From Lachnospiraceae bacterium (GTDB lineage: Bacteria; Bacillota; Clostridia; Lachnospirales; Lachnospiraceae), in NCBI GenBank assembly GCA_015057635.1, contig SVEB01000068.1:1-64000 (forward strand): a DNA stretch of 64,000 nt. The letters run 5' to 3'. Position numbers and translations under genes: made by a program. The notes beneath the pieces were generated by a model. The model was not told where the DNA came from. It did no database searches and saw nothing but the letters and a program-made list of their open reading frames with translations. Shown piece after piece: positions 8,984-17,466 of this stretch; within the stretch, counting starts at the first letter, position 1; every line of letters begins with the position of its first letter.

Positions 8984-9041
8984 AAAAAAGGAAGAGAAGA
9001 AAGAGGAGATTATTTCCTCTCTTTCTTCTCTTCCTTTTTCT
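8984..9041 (+). terminator. Terminator of the HD-GYP gene, overlapping the tail of a convergent gene
   Basis: A 24-base purine-rich arm (AAAAAAGGAAGAGAAGAAAG...) pairs with a pyrimidine-rich arm ending CTTCCTTTTTC. The right arm is at the same time the coding sequence for the Lys/Glu tail of the minus-strand gene at 9010-9447. Confidence 0.85.
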
Positions 9042-9447
9042 CTTCTTTTTTTTCTTCCTTTTCCGGTGTTTTAAGAAGCACTTTTAAAACAAGCGCTCCG
9101 CCTCCGAAGATACCAACTAGCATAAGCAGGTATACATAAAGGGAAGTTGTACGGAAATGGAATTCCGTTCCCATAATGACCGAAGTGATGATGATTAAGA
9201 TACCGGCGAAGGTCACAAGTTTTGGTACGAAGGAATTGTCCATAACGAACAGCATGATGACGCCTACGATAAATGGGACAACGATCAGTCCGGCGCCTAC
9301 CTGAAAGTTTCCGATGCGGAAGGAGGCAAAGCCGGTATGTACGGATACATTCTGTGAAAATGCATAGAAGCCTGTTACGACAAGCGCAAATCCGATTATA
9401 AATTCATAAAGCTCATTTTTAGGGTTCCTCTTTTGGGGATCGCTCAT
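9010..9447 (-). CDS. Small multipass membrane protein of unknown function
   Basis: 145 residues from MSDPQKRNPKNELYEF; AAAGGA lies about 8 bases before this ATG. A longer open frame to 9654 lacks a ribosome site and overlaps the next gene. Four hydrophobic segments are visible (ELYEFIIGFALVVTGFYAF, GAGLIVVPFIVGVIMLFV, LVTFAGILIIITSVI, VYLLMLVGIFGGGALVLKV). The tail is a repeated KKEE series ending KKERK. I do not recognise the family. Confidence 0.75.
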   Translation of the reverse strand: MSDPQKRNPKNELYEFIIGFALVVTGFYAFSQNVSVHTGFASFRIGNFQVGAGLIVVPFIVGVIMLFVMDNSFVPKLVTFAGILIIITSVIMGTEFHFRTTSLYVYLLMLVGIFGGGALVLKVLLKTPEKEEKKEEKKEEKKERK

Positions 9448-9570
9448 AGAAATATCCTTTCTTTCATAAGATGAAAAGAATTGCAAATCTTTTCTAATTA
9501 GTATACCATCTAAATATGGAAAATTCCACATGAATCTGGGTGAAATAATCAACAAAGAAAGGGGAATATA

Positions 9571-10068
9571 ATGGACATAATGTGGAAAAAGGTTGAGAAT
9601 GAGGGAGAGATTAAGGAACTTGCGGGGATTGCCAATGAAGTATGGCATCAGCACTTTGCGACCATTCTGTCACCGGAACAGATTGATTATATGGTGGATA
9701 AGTTTCAGTCCGAACGGGCAATGACAAACCAGATAAAGGAAGATGGATATGAGTATTATTTTATTGTGGCAGACGGGGTGAAAGTCGGCTATACCGGAAT
9801 CAAAAGGGAGCAGGATATGCTGTTCTTAAGCAAGCTTTATATCTTAAAGCGTTACCGGGGAAATGGATATGCAAGCAAGACATTTTCTTTCTTAAAACAG
9901 GAATGTAAGAAAAGCGGGTTAAAAGGCATTTATCTGACGGTAAACCGGTATAACGATTCAACCATCGCCATTTACAAAAAGACTGGTTTTCAGACGATTC
10001 GTACGCAGGTGACGGATATCGGAAATGGATTTGTGATGGATGATTATGTAATGGAGTTAATGGCATAG
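9571..10068 (+). CDS. GNAT-family N-acetyltransferase
   Basis: 165 residues. The acetyl-CoA site reads LYILKRYRGNGYASKTF (the R-x-x-G-x-G/A signature), and NRYNDSTIAIYKKTGFQT is the usual C-terminal part of the fold. The GNAT fold transfers an acetyl group from acetyl-CoA to an amine; the substrate cannot be told. AAAGGGGA precedes the ATG. Confidence 0.9.
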   Translation: MDIMWKKVENEGEIKELAGIANEVWHQHFATILSPEQIDYMVDKFQSERAMTNQIKEDGYEYYFIVADGVKVGYTGIKREQDMLFLSKLYILKRYRGNGYASKTFSFLKQECKKSGLKGIYLTVNRYNDSTIAIYKKTGFQTIRTQVTDIGNGFVMDDYVMELMA

Positions 10069-10085
10069 AAAGAAGAAATGCCCTC

Positions 10086-10113
10086 TTGACTTTCAAATGG
10101 AATGTGCTATAAT
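10086..10113 (+). promoter_or_regulatory. Sigma-A promoter of the thrS leader
   Basis: TTGACT at 10086-10091 and TATAAT at 10108-10113, 16 bases apart, upstream of the T-box. Confidence 0.8.
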
Positions 10114-10173
10114 ATTTTATAATTCGTTTTGATTGATTTACTTGTATACAATCTAACTGGAAAAAGCAGGATA

Positions 10174-10437
10174 ACAGAGCGTGGCTCTGTTTTTAGATAT
10201 GAATGAACGCGTTGATGAGAAGAGTAGGTTGCGGAGCATTTCAGAGAGGGGCCGTTGGTGTGAGAGCCCTAATGCAGAAACAATTGAAAACTACCTCGGA
10301 GTGGCCTTAATACGGTCCGTTGATTACGTTATAATCCAATGAAGCCGGGATTTAATCCAAAGAGGGTGGAACCGCGAGCATAAGCTCGTCCCTTTCGATA
10401 CTTTTTACAAGTAGTCGAAAGAGACGAGCTTTTTTAT
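10174..10437 (+). promoter_or_regulatory. T-box leader, threonine specific
   Basis: The T-box sequence GAGGGTGGAACCGCG is at 10362-10376, followed by a terminator whose arms (AAGCTCGTC... and ...GACGAGCTTTTTT) end at 10437. Stem I includes GATGAGAAGAGTA near 10214. In ACTACCTCGGAG the likely specifier is ACC (10293-10295), a threonine codon, matching thrS downstream. The leader opens with a small separate hairpin, ACAGAGC-GTG-GCTCTGT plus TTTTT (10174-10194), that looks like a weak terminator. Confidence 0.93.
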
Positions 10438-10522
10438 TTGTAGCATAGGAATACTATGGATAGCAGATCCTTTCCAAAAAGTGGATCGGAATCTTTATTT
10501 TTACTCAGAAAGGAATAAGATT

Positions 10523-12484
10523 ATGAAAATCACATTAAAAGATGGTTCAGTAAAAGAATATGCATCTGCAATGTCCGTAATTGATATTGCAAAAGACATC
10601 AGCGAAGGTCTTGCAAGAATGGCATGTGCCGGCGAAGTAAACGGTAAGGTAGTAGACTTAAGAACAGTAGTTGACTCTGACTGCGAACTTAGCATTTTAA
10701 CATTCAACGATGAAGAAGGTAAGGCAGCATACCGTCATACCGCTTCTCACGTATTAGCAGAAGCCGTTAAAAGAGTATATCCGGATGCAAAGCTTGCAAT
10801 CGGACCATCTATCGATACTGGTTTCTACTATGACTTTGACTGCGCTCCACTTGACCGCGCAGCACTTGACGCATTAGAAAAAGAAATGAAGAAGATCATC
10901 AAGGAAGGCGCTGAAATCGAACGTTTCGAACTTCCTCGTGCAGAAGCAATTAAATTCATGGAAGAAAAGGGCGAACCATACAAAGTGGAATTAATCAACG
11001 ATCTTCCAGAAGACGCTGTGATCTCCTTCTACCGTCAGGGTGAATTCGTTGACCTTTGTGCAGGTCCTCACTTAATGAGCACAAAGCCTCTTAAGGCAAT
11101 CAAATTAATCAATTCTTCAGGTGCTTACTGGAGAGGTTCTGAAAAGAACAAGATGTTAACACGTGTATACGGTACTGCATTTACAAAGAATTCTGATTTA
11201 GATGAATTTATGCAGCATTTAGAAGACATCAAGAAACGTGACCATAACAAATTAGGCCGTGAAATGGAATTATTCGCAACTGTTGACGTTATCGGACAGG
11301 GCCTTCCACTTCTTATGCCAAAGGGCGCTAAGATGATCCAGACACTTCAGAGATGGATTGAAGATGAAGAAGAAAGACGCGGCTACATGAGAACAAAGAC
11401 TCCATTAATGGCAAAGAAAGATCTTTATGTAATCTCTGATCACTGGGGTCACTACAAAGAAGGTATGTTCGTTCTTGGTAATGAAGAAGATGAAACTTCA
11501 GAAGTATTCGCTCTTCGTCCAATGACATGTCCATTCCAGTACTATGTATACAAACAGAGCCAGAAATCTTACCGTGATCTTCCATGCCGTTACGGTGAAA
11601 CATCTACATTATTTAGAAATGAAGATTCCGGCGAAATGCACGGTTTAACACGTGTTCGTCAGTTCACAATCTCGGAAGGTCACTTAATCGTAACTCCAGA
11701 ACAGATTGAAGAAGAATTCAAGGGCTGTGTTGACCTTGCAAAATACTGCTTAACAACATTAGGTCTTCAGGATGACGTAACTTACCGTTTATCTAAATGG
11801 GATCCAAACAACAAGGAAAAATACCTTGGTGATGCAGAAGCTTGGGACCGCGTTCAGAATAAGATGCGTGAGATCTTAACACACCTTGGAATCGAATTTA
11901 CAGAAGCAGAAGGCGAAGCAGCATTCTACGGTCCTAAATTAGATATCCAGGCTAAGAACGTATACGGCAAAGAAGATACTATGATCACAATCCAGCTTGA
12001 CTTTGCGCTTGCAGAACGTTTCGATATGACTTATATCGATGCGAACGGCGAAAAGAAGAGACCTTACATTATCCACAGAACAAGTATGGGATGCTATGAA
12101 AGAACTCTTGCTTGGTTAATTGAAAAGTATGCTGGCTTATTCCCAACATGGTTATGTCCAGAACAGGTTCGTGTTCTTCCTATCTCCGATAAGTATAAGG
12201 ATTATGCAGAAAAGGTTAAGGCTGAATTACAGAATAATGGCGTTAACGTTACTGTTGACAGCCGTGCTGAAAAGATCGGTTACAAGATCCGTGAGACTAG
12301 ATTAGCCCGCGTTCCTTATATGTTAGTTGTTGGACAGAAGGAAGAGGAAGAAGGTCTTGTTTCTGTAAGAAGCCGTTACCTTGGTGACGAAGGACAGAAA
12401 ACACTTTCTACTTTCATCGACGAAATTACAAAGGAAATCCGCACAAAAGAGATCCGCAAGATCGAAGTGACAGAAGAGAAGTAA
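10523..12484 (+). CDS. thrS: Threonyl-tRNA synthetase
   Basis: 653 residues. Domains in order: TGS (MKITLKDGSVKEYA), editing domain with the HTASH metal motif near residue 74 and GPSIDTGFYYDF, class II catalytic core with motif 2 FRNEDSGEMHGLTRVRQF and motif 3 HRTSMGCYERTLAWLIEKY, and an anticodon-binding domain. It charges tRNA-Thr and edits Ser-tRNA-Thr. The start at 10523 follows AAAGGA; an upstream ATG at 10481 lies in leader sequence. Regulated by the Thr T-box. Confidence 0.98.
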   Translation: MKITLKDGSVKEYASAMSVIDIAKDISEGLARMACAGEVNGKVVDLRTVVDSDCELSILTFNDEEGKAAYRHTASHVLAEAVKRVYPDAKLAIGPSIDTGFYYDFDCAPLDRAALDALEKEMKKIIKEGAEIERFELPRAEAIKFMEEKGEPYKVELINDLPEDAVISFYRQGEFVDLCAGPHLMSTKPLKAIKLINSSGAYWRGSEKNKMLTRVYGTAFTKNSDLDEFMQHLEDIKKRDHNKLGREMELFATVDVIGQGLPLLMPKGAKMIQTLQRWIEDEEERRGYMRTKTPLMAKKDLYVISDHWGHYKEGMFVLGNEEDETSEVFALRPMTCPFQYYVYKQSQKSYRDLPCRYGETSTLFRNEDSGEMHGLTRVRQFTISEGHLIVTPEQIEEEFKGCVDLAKYCLTTLGLQDDVTYRLSKWDPNNKEKYLGDAEAWDRVQNKMREILTHLGIEFTEAEGEAAFYGPKLDIQAKNVYGKEDTMITIQLDFALAERFDMTYIDANGEKKRPYIIHRTSMGCYERTLAWLIEKYAGLFPTWLCPEQVRVLPISDKYKDYAEKVKAELQNNGVNVTVDSRAEKIGYKIRETRLARVPYMLVVGQKEEEEGLVSVRSRYLGDEGQKTLSTFIDEITKEIRTKEIRKIEVTEEK

Positions 12485-12499
12485 TTTGGGCTTGGGGGG

Positions 12500-12711
12500 C
12501 ATCGCCCTCCCCCTGGTCTTGCCACACTGGGGCGGGATCAGTTCCCAATGTTCGGACGCATGAGCGGACAAAAGGCCGCCGGCGTCTTTGACTATCAGAC
12601 AGAAATACACTGTCTGCTATTCAAAGACGCCGGCGGCCTTTTGTTCGTCATGAGCCGGACATTCGGGAACTGATCCCACCCCAGTGTGGCAAGACCAGGG
12701 GGAGGGCGATG
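12500..12711 (+). repeat. Long hairpin element, copy 2
   Basis: A 212 bp hairpin starting 16 bases after the thrS stop. Outer arms of about 47 bases (CATCGCCCTCCCCCTGGTCT... and complement) are GC-rich and almost perfectly paired. Box A is at 12547-12572, box A' at 12640-12663. Inner arms carry GGCCGCCGGCGTCTTTG and its exact complement; the centre has ATCAGACAG and CACTGTCTGCTATTC. It is the cleanest copy in the window and presumably also ends the thrS transcript. Confidence 0.94.
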
Positions 12712-12746
12712 TCACAGCGCGTTTCAAAAGACGAAACGCACTGTGA
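12712..12746. repeat. Separate 35 bp hairpin abutting element copy 2
   Basis: TCACAGCGCGTTTC pairs with GAAACGCACTGTGA around a 7-base loop. It directly follows the long element but has no counterpart beside the other copies and no T-run. Confidence 0.7.
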
Positions 12747-12790
12747 TACGGCCCGGCGTTGGAGCGGCTTTGGGGAATAATGCGAGAAGA

Positions 12791-12985
12791 GGAGTGGCAA
12801 GGAGAGGCGAAGGGGGAAGTGATGAGAAGCAGGTGAGTGGGTAAGGAGAGGCGAGGGAGGAAGTGATGAGAAGAAGGTGAGTGGGTAAGGAGAGGCGAAG
12901 GAGGAAGTGGTAAGAAGCAGAGGAGTGGCAAGGAGAGGCGAGGGAGGAAGTGGTAAGAAGCAGATGAGCGACAAGGAGAGGAGAA
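12791..12985. repeat. Tandem repeat of about 43-44 bp, four to five copies
   Basis: The marker GGAGAGGCGA recurs at 12801, 12845, 12889 and 12932, with a decayed copy at 12974 (spacings 44, 44, 43, 42). Units are purine-rich and include GGAAGTG and AGAAGCAG. The frames open across it are low-complexity and lack ribosome sites, so it is read as non-coding. From 12986 to 13230 only the leader of the next gene is seen. Confidence 0.85.
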
Positions 12986-13230
12986 GAATAGATGGGGTTT
13001 TGTATAAAACGGATAGTTTGCGGGCGAAATATGTGAAAAATTAGTGAAAGGTGTCGAATAGATATTGTGGAGTGCCAAAATATGTGATATTATAGGAGGG
13101 CAAGATGGAGTTCCGGAAGGGAGAATGAGAAAATGACTGGAACGGACCTGGTTTTGTGGATACATAGAAATAAGGAGACGTTTTGACAAACGAGGAATGA
13201 CATAATTTAGGGTTAAGGATGGTATGAGAA

Positions 13231-14250
13231 ATGAGAAAGAGCAGTTTATGGGCAGTTGCCGCGCTTAGTCTGACACTTGCATTGACAGGATGCAAGAAGG
13301 AGGCAGCAGTTGATTCTTCAAAGTATGTTGAGCTTGGACAGTATAAGGGAGTGGAAGTGACACTGATCTCTGCAGATGTGACAGAGAATGATATTGCAAG
13401 CACAATTGATGGAACGCTTCAGGCAAAAGCTACATATGAGAAAGTGGATCGTGCAGCTGTGGCAGGCGATTTGATTAATATTGATGTGACAGGTAGCGTG
13501 GATGGCAAAATCAATGATGGTTTTACGTCAAATGGATTTGATCTGTATTCTGGATATGATAATTATATTATGGCTGGTTTTGAACAGAACCTGTATGGAC
13601 TTAAGGCCGGTGCGGAAACTGTGTTTGATGTGGTAGTTCCAGAAGGATTTTCTACGGCTTCTTTGATAGGAAAGACCGTTACATTTACGGTTAAGGTTAA
13701 CAGCGTTTCTTCTCTTAAGACTCCAGAACTTACAGAGGAGAATGTGAAGGAACTGACCGGTTATGCGTCAATTGATGAATATAAGGCTGCTCTTGAGGAA
13801 CAGCTTGCGGTGACAAAGGCTGCAGCAGTGGAAACAACCAAACGATCCGATGCATGGAAGGCGGCAACCGATAATGCGACTGTGTTAAGCTATCCGGAAG
13901 GAAGCGTGGAAGAGAAGATGACAAGTGTGGAAAATCAGTTTGCCGTTTATGCACAGTTAAATAATCAGACTGTGGATGAATATCTTCAGGCGCAGATCGG
14001 AACTACTCTTCAGGAATATGCAGAGAATATGGTGAAGCAGGAACTTGTGTTAGCAGCGATTGAGGCAGAAGAGAATATCAAGCTTACAAGCGCAGAATAT
14101 GATGAAAAGCTTCCTGAGTATGCTACAAGGTATAAGTATGATTCTGTAGAGGAATTTGAAACAAAGTTCGGAAAAGAAACAATCGAAAAGTCTATGCTAT
14201 GGGAGAAGATCCAGCAGTTTGTTGCGGATCAGGCTGTTGTAGTGGAATAG
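13231..14250 (+). CDS. Trigger-factor-like FKBP-type peptidyl-prolyl isomerase lipoprotein
   Basis: 339 residues. A signal peptide ends in the lipobox LTGC, then acidic sequence, so it is probably anchored outside the membrane. Residues about 80-160 resemble an FKBP domain (AGDLINIDVTGSVDG, GFEQNLYGLKAGAETVFDVVVPEGF), followed by a helical trigger-factor-like C-terminal region (TEENVKELTGYASIDEYKAAL onward). A role in folding exported proteins is inferred. AAGGA lies about 11 bases upstream of the ATG. The neighbouring DUF4349 lipoprotein has its own start region after a terminator. Confidence 0.85.
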   Translation: MRKSSLWAVAALSLTLALTGCKKEAAVDSSKYVELGQYKGVEVTLISADVTENDIASTIDGTLQAKATYEKVDRAAVAGDLINIDVTGSVDGKINDGFTSNGFDLYSGYDNYIMAGFEQNLYGLKAGAETVFDVVVPEGFSTASLIGKTVTFTVKVNSVSSLKTPELTEENVKELTGYASIDEYKAALEEQLAVTKAAAVETTKRSDAWKAATDNATVLSYPEGSVEEKMTSVENQFAVYAQLNNQTVDEYLQAQIGTTLQEYAENMVKQELVLAAIEAEENIKLTSAEYDEKLPEYATRYKYDSVEEFETKFGKETIEKSMLWEKIQQFVADQAVVVE

Positions 14251-14269
14251 ATGGATAGAGAGGAAGAAA

Positions 14270-14306
14270 AAGAATGAGAACCGTTTGGGTTCTCATTCTT
14301 TTTTTT
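14270..14306 (+). terminator. Terminator after the PPIase lipoprotein gene
   Basis: AAGAATGAGAACC pairs with GGTTCTCATTCTT and is followed by T8. Confidence 0.9.
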
Positions 14307-14469
14307 GCAAAGTGAGACGGATGAGAAAAAAAGAAAAATTAGGGAACCGGATAGGGGAGCAGATCGTCTATAGAAAGAGAACAAAAAGAAAATAATCCAG
14401 ACCAATATCCCAGGGAATAAGGGATAAAATTTCTATTCCGGAATAGGGATAGAGTAGAGAGAGGAGAGC

Positions 14470-15501
14470 ATGAATATGAAGAGGAAAAGAGGACTTTTGG
14501 TATTTTTATGTATGTGTATGATACTTTCGTTTGGAGGATGCGCAAGCAGGTCCAAACAAGATTCCTCATTATCTCAGAATAGCACCGCAATCAGTGAAGA
14601 GATGGACTATAAGGGATGGGACAGCGGAATGGGGAACTTTGCAAGTGAGGATGTTGCAATGGAGGATTCGGCATCTGCAGATGTGGCAGGCCCAGAGGGA
14701 TCCTATGATACTACCGTGACTACTAATCAGCAGGCAGCCCAGACAGGACGAAAGCTGATTAAACGAGTGAACCTTGATATGGAGACGCTGGAGTTTGATA
14801 CTTTTATGAATGATCTGAATCAGACCATCAGCCAGTATAGCGGATATATCGAAGACTCCAATATCTATTATGGGACCTACGATTACCATAAGTCCCGGAA
14901 TGCATCCATTACCGTGCGTATTCCGGTCGAGTCCTTAGATTCTTTTGTCAACAATATCGGCAATAAAGCCAACGTCACCAATAAATACGAATCGGCAGAA
15001 GATATCACGTTAGCCTATTTAGATACTGACAGCCGCAAAAAAGCATTGGAAATTCAGCAGGAGCGTCTCTTAGAACTATTAGAGAAAGCGGAGACCATGG
15101 AAGACATCATTGCCTTAGAGTCCCGTCTTTCTGAAGTCACCTATGATTTAGAGATGGCACAGTCCACCATCAATAATTACGACAATCTGGTTTCCTACAG
15201 CACAGTTACCATCAACTTGACAGAAATCACCCGTGTCACCAATCCGGAAGACGAGACTGCCGGAGCCAGAATCAAAGCAGGTTTAAACAATACTTTGTAT
15301 GACATGAAAGAATCTTCTATTGAGTTCACGATCTGGTTTGTAACCAACCTGCCATATATCCTGTTACTCGCTGTCATCGCCTGCCTTATCATTTTCACCA
15401 TCAAAAACCGCAGACATCGCCGTCAAAAACAAGCTAAGCGGCTCCAGGACCTGACATCCGCCATTGCTAAGTCAGACGAAGAACCACCAAAGCAGTCTTA
15501 A
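14470..15501 (+). CDS. DUF4349 domain lipoprotein
   Basis: 343 residues. The signal peptide ends in FGGC, a lipobox. A low-complexity linker is followed by the DUF4349 region (RKLIKRVNLDMETLEFDTF to about SYSTVTINLTEI), containing a predicted coiled coil around ALEIQQERLLELLEKAE. A C-terminal membrane helix (YILLLAVIACLIIFTI) is followed by a basic tail, so the domain lies outside the cell. Function is unknown. A second in-frame ATG at 14476 is an equally possible start. Confidence 0.85.
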   Translation: MNMKRKRGLLVFLCMCMILSFGGCASRSKQDSSLSQNSTAISEEMDYKGWDSGMGNFASEDVAMEDSASADVAGPEGSYDTTVTTNQQAAQTGRKLIKRVNLDMETLEFDTFMNDLNQTISQYSGYIEDSNIYYGTYDYHKSRNASITVRIPVESLDSFVNNIGNKANVTNKYESAEDITLAYLDTDSRKKALEIQQERLLELLEKAETMEDIIALESRLSEVTYDLEMAQSTINNYDNLVSYSTVTINLTEITRVTNPEDETAGARIKAGLNNTLYDMKESSIEFTIWFVTNLPYILLLAVIACLIIFTIKNRRHRRQKQAKRLQDLTSAIAKSDEEPPKQS

Positions 15502-15591
15502 TCACATTATGCAGCCGAACGTGCCATAAAAATTTTCTCCGTCTCAATGTACAGACGGATGCGCCACCCATCGATTTCACCAGTCATGGAA

Positions 15592-15799
15592 GCGTAGGAA
15601 GAAAGAGAGGACGGCGGCGGGGCGGTCATTGTTTCGAAATGTCCGGCTCATGACGAACAAAAAGCGGCACCATTCTTTGAATAGCAGACAGTGCATTATC
15701 TGTCTGATAGGCAAAGGATGGTGTCGCTTTTTATCCGCTCATGCGTCCAAGCACTTGAAACAATGATCGCCCGCCGCCGTTCTCTCTTTCTTCCTACGC
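15592..15799 (-). repeat. Long hairpin element, copy 3 (inverted orientation)
   Basis: A 208 bp hairpin between the convergent DUF4349 and MATE genes. Outer arms begin GCGTAGGAAGAAAGAGAG and end with the complement. Read on the plus strand, box A' comes first (near 15637-15661) and box A second (near 15727-15752), so the copy is reversed relative to copies 1, 2, 4 and 6. Its box A shows changes (TTGGACGCATGAGCGGATAAA). Inner arms carry the GGTGTCGC/GCGGCACC pair. The bases from 15502 to 15591 hold nothing recognisable. Confidence 0.92.
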
Positions 15800-15818
15800 G
15801 GCCTGTCGTAAACTGTTT

Positions 15819-17162
15819 TTAGAGCATCCGGCTTTTTGCTATCCACTTGCCACGATTCCAGTGGATGGAAAAGATGATGCCGCGGACTGCCTCGTCGATT
15901 GCCATAGCCAGCCATACGCCCACAAGTCCCATATTAAGGACAATTGCAAACACATAAGAAAGGCCGAGTGCAATGGACCACATGCAGATGATACCCACGA
16001 TAACCGGGTAGTACACATCACCGGCCGCAACCATCGATTTTGTCATTGTAATATTGATGCTTCGGCCGATTTCTAAGAAAAACTCAATAAAAAGAATTTT
16101 CTTTCCAAGTTCTAATACAGCCGGATCGCTCGTAAACAGCCCGAATACAAAGTCGCTGTTTAAGTAAAGAATAGCGGTTACGGATAGGGAAACCGCAAGG
16201 GAAATATAAATAGCCGTCCAGGCACGTTTCTTAATTCTGTCATACAGCTTGGCTCCGATAAAATATCCGATCAGAATCTGGGTTGCCTGTCCGATCGCCA
16301 TAGCATACACATAGGATACGTTGGCGAGCATGCTGGAGTAGACTTTCGTATTAATGACAGAAGTGCCAAATACGTTGATAACCGCCATAATACAAGTTTG
16401 GGAAAGGTTATAGGATAACTGCTCTAATGCGGAAGGAACGCCGATATTTAGGAGTTTTTTTAACGTCTCCTTAGGAAATGGGTGAAGATAGCGAATGGAG
16501 ATATGCACATCCACCTTCTTCTTAAAGATGATTAGGATAATGATCAGACCAATCAACTTGCTTAAGTTGGTGGAAATCGCCACTCCTATTAGTCCTAGGG
16601 AAGGAAGTCCGAAAAGACCATAGATTAAGCTGGCATTTCCTAAAATATTAAGGGCATTCATAATAAGGGAAACAATCATGATCTCATTAAGCAGACCAAA
16701 GCTTCTCATAATGCCAGTCAGGTTTAGGTAAAGTCCCTGAACAATCAGAAAACTGCCTACGATGGCAAGATAGGTGCTTGCTTCCGTTAATACGTCACTC
16801 GGAGCTTTTAAAAGCGTGAAGATCTGACGGCCGAATAAGACGCAGACAAGGGTGATGGAAATAGATGCGATAAACATGATAAGAGTTGAGACAGAGCTTA
16901 CCTCATTTGCTTTATCTGTATATTTGGCACCTAAGTACTGGGCAATCAGAATCGTGGTCGCAACACTGATCACGCTTAGCACGATAATGGCGATATTCAT
17001 GATCTGATTTCCGTTTCCGATCGCCGCAACGCTTGTCTGGGAATAGTGGCTGATCATAATCTGATCGATATTTCCGACAAGCAGCTGTAATAACAGCTCA
17101 ACAAAGATAGGTAGTGACATTTTAAATACCTTGACGGTATCTTTATCTACTTTGTGTAACAT
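15819..17162 (-). CDS. MATE family efflux transporter
   Basis: 447 residues with about 12 hydrophobic segments, the usual MATE size. The N-terminus KMSLPIFVELLLQLLVGNIDQIMISHYS fits the first helix of DinF/NorM-like members, and the half-repeat recurs after residue 230 (NIGVPSALEQLSYNLSQT). MATE proteins export cationic drugs or metabolites with sodium or proton antiport. AGGAGG precedes the ATG. No regulator adjoins, and the substrate is unknown. Confidence 0.92.
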   Translation of the reverse strand: MLHKVDKDTVKVFKMSLPIFVELLLQLLVGNIDQIMISHYSQTSVAAIGNGNQIMNIAIIVLSVISVATTILIAQYLGAKYTDKANEVSSVSTLIMFIASISITLVCVLFGRQIFTLLKAPSDVLTEASTYLAIVGSFLIVQGLYLNLTGIMRSFGLLNEIMIVSLIMNALNILGNASLIYGLFGLPSLGLIGVAISTNLSKLIGLIIILIIFKKKVDVHISIRYLHPFPKETLKKLLNIGVPSALEQLSYNLSQTCIMAVINVFGTSVINTKVYSSMLANVSYVYAMAIGQATQILIGYFIGAKLYDRIKKRAWTAIYISLAVSLSVTAILYLNSDFVFGLFTSDPAVLELGKKILFIEFFLEIGRSINITMTKSMVAAGDVYYPVIVGIICMWSIALGLSYVFAIVLNMGLVGVWLAMAIDEAVRGIIFSIHWNRGKWIAKSRML

Positions 17163-17466
17163 GACTTGGTTCCTCCTGTATAATCTGGCCTGCCTTTAAA
17201 TTACAGCCAGGCAAAGTGGCATTACCTAAAAGACGCATAGAGTTTGGGAGGCGATGCCATTCTTATTGAAATTAAGTTATAGAAAGTATCATTTTAACAG
17301 AATCATTCGGAAATACAAGCAGAAAGCGGGACGCGGGCATGAGAATAAAAAAGAGAGATTTTAAAGAAAATTGTGCAATCTATACAGGTAGGAGAGACAG
17401 ATAAATACTATTCTGGGAATTGGGTAAACTATCAGAGAATTCCTAGGAGAAAGAGAGTGAGCGTTT
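17163..17466. other. Intergenic region between divergent MATE and GerA genes
   Basis: 304 bases that must hold the promoters of both genes. I see no convincing sigma-A pair and no confident forespore (sigma-G type) promoter before the GerA gene. GGCAAAGTGGCATTACC and GGAGGCGATGCC form a loose inverted GGCAT/ATGCC pair of unknown meaning. Confidence 0.5.

Noticed and set aside
12791-12985. CRISPR-like array
   Set aside because: The units are contiguous without unique spacers and no cas gene is near, so these are ordinary tandem repeats.
12617-13189. 190-residue Ser/Pro/His-rich minus-strand frame
   Set aside because: It runs across the 43-44 bp repeats and the hairpin arm; repetitive composition and no ribosome site.
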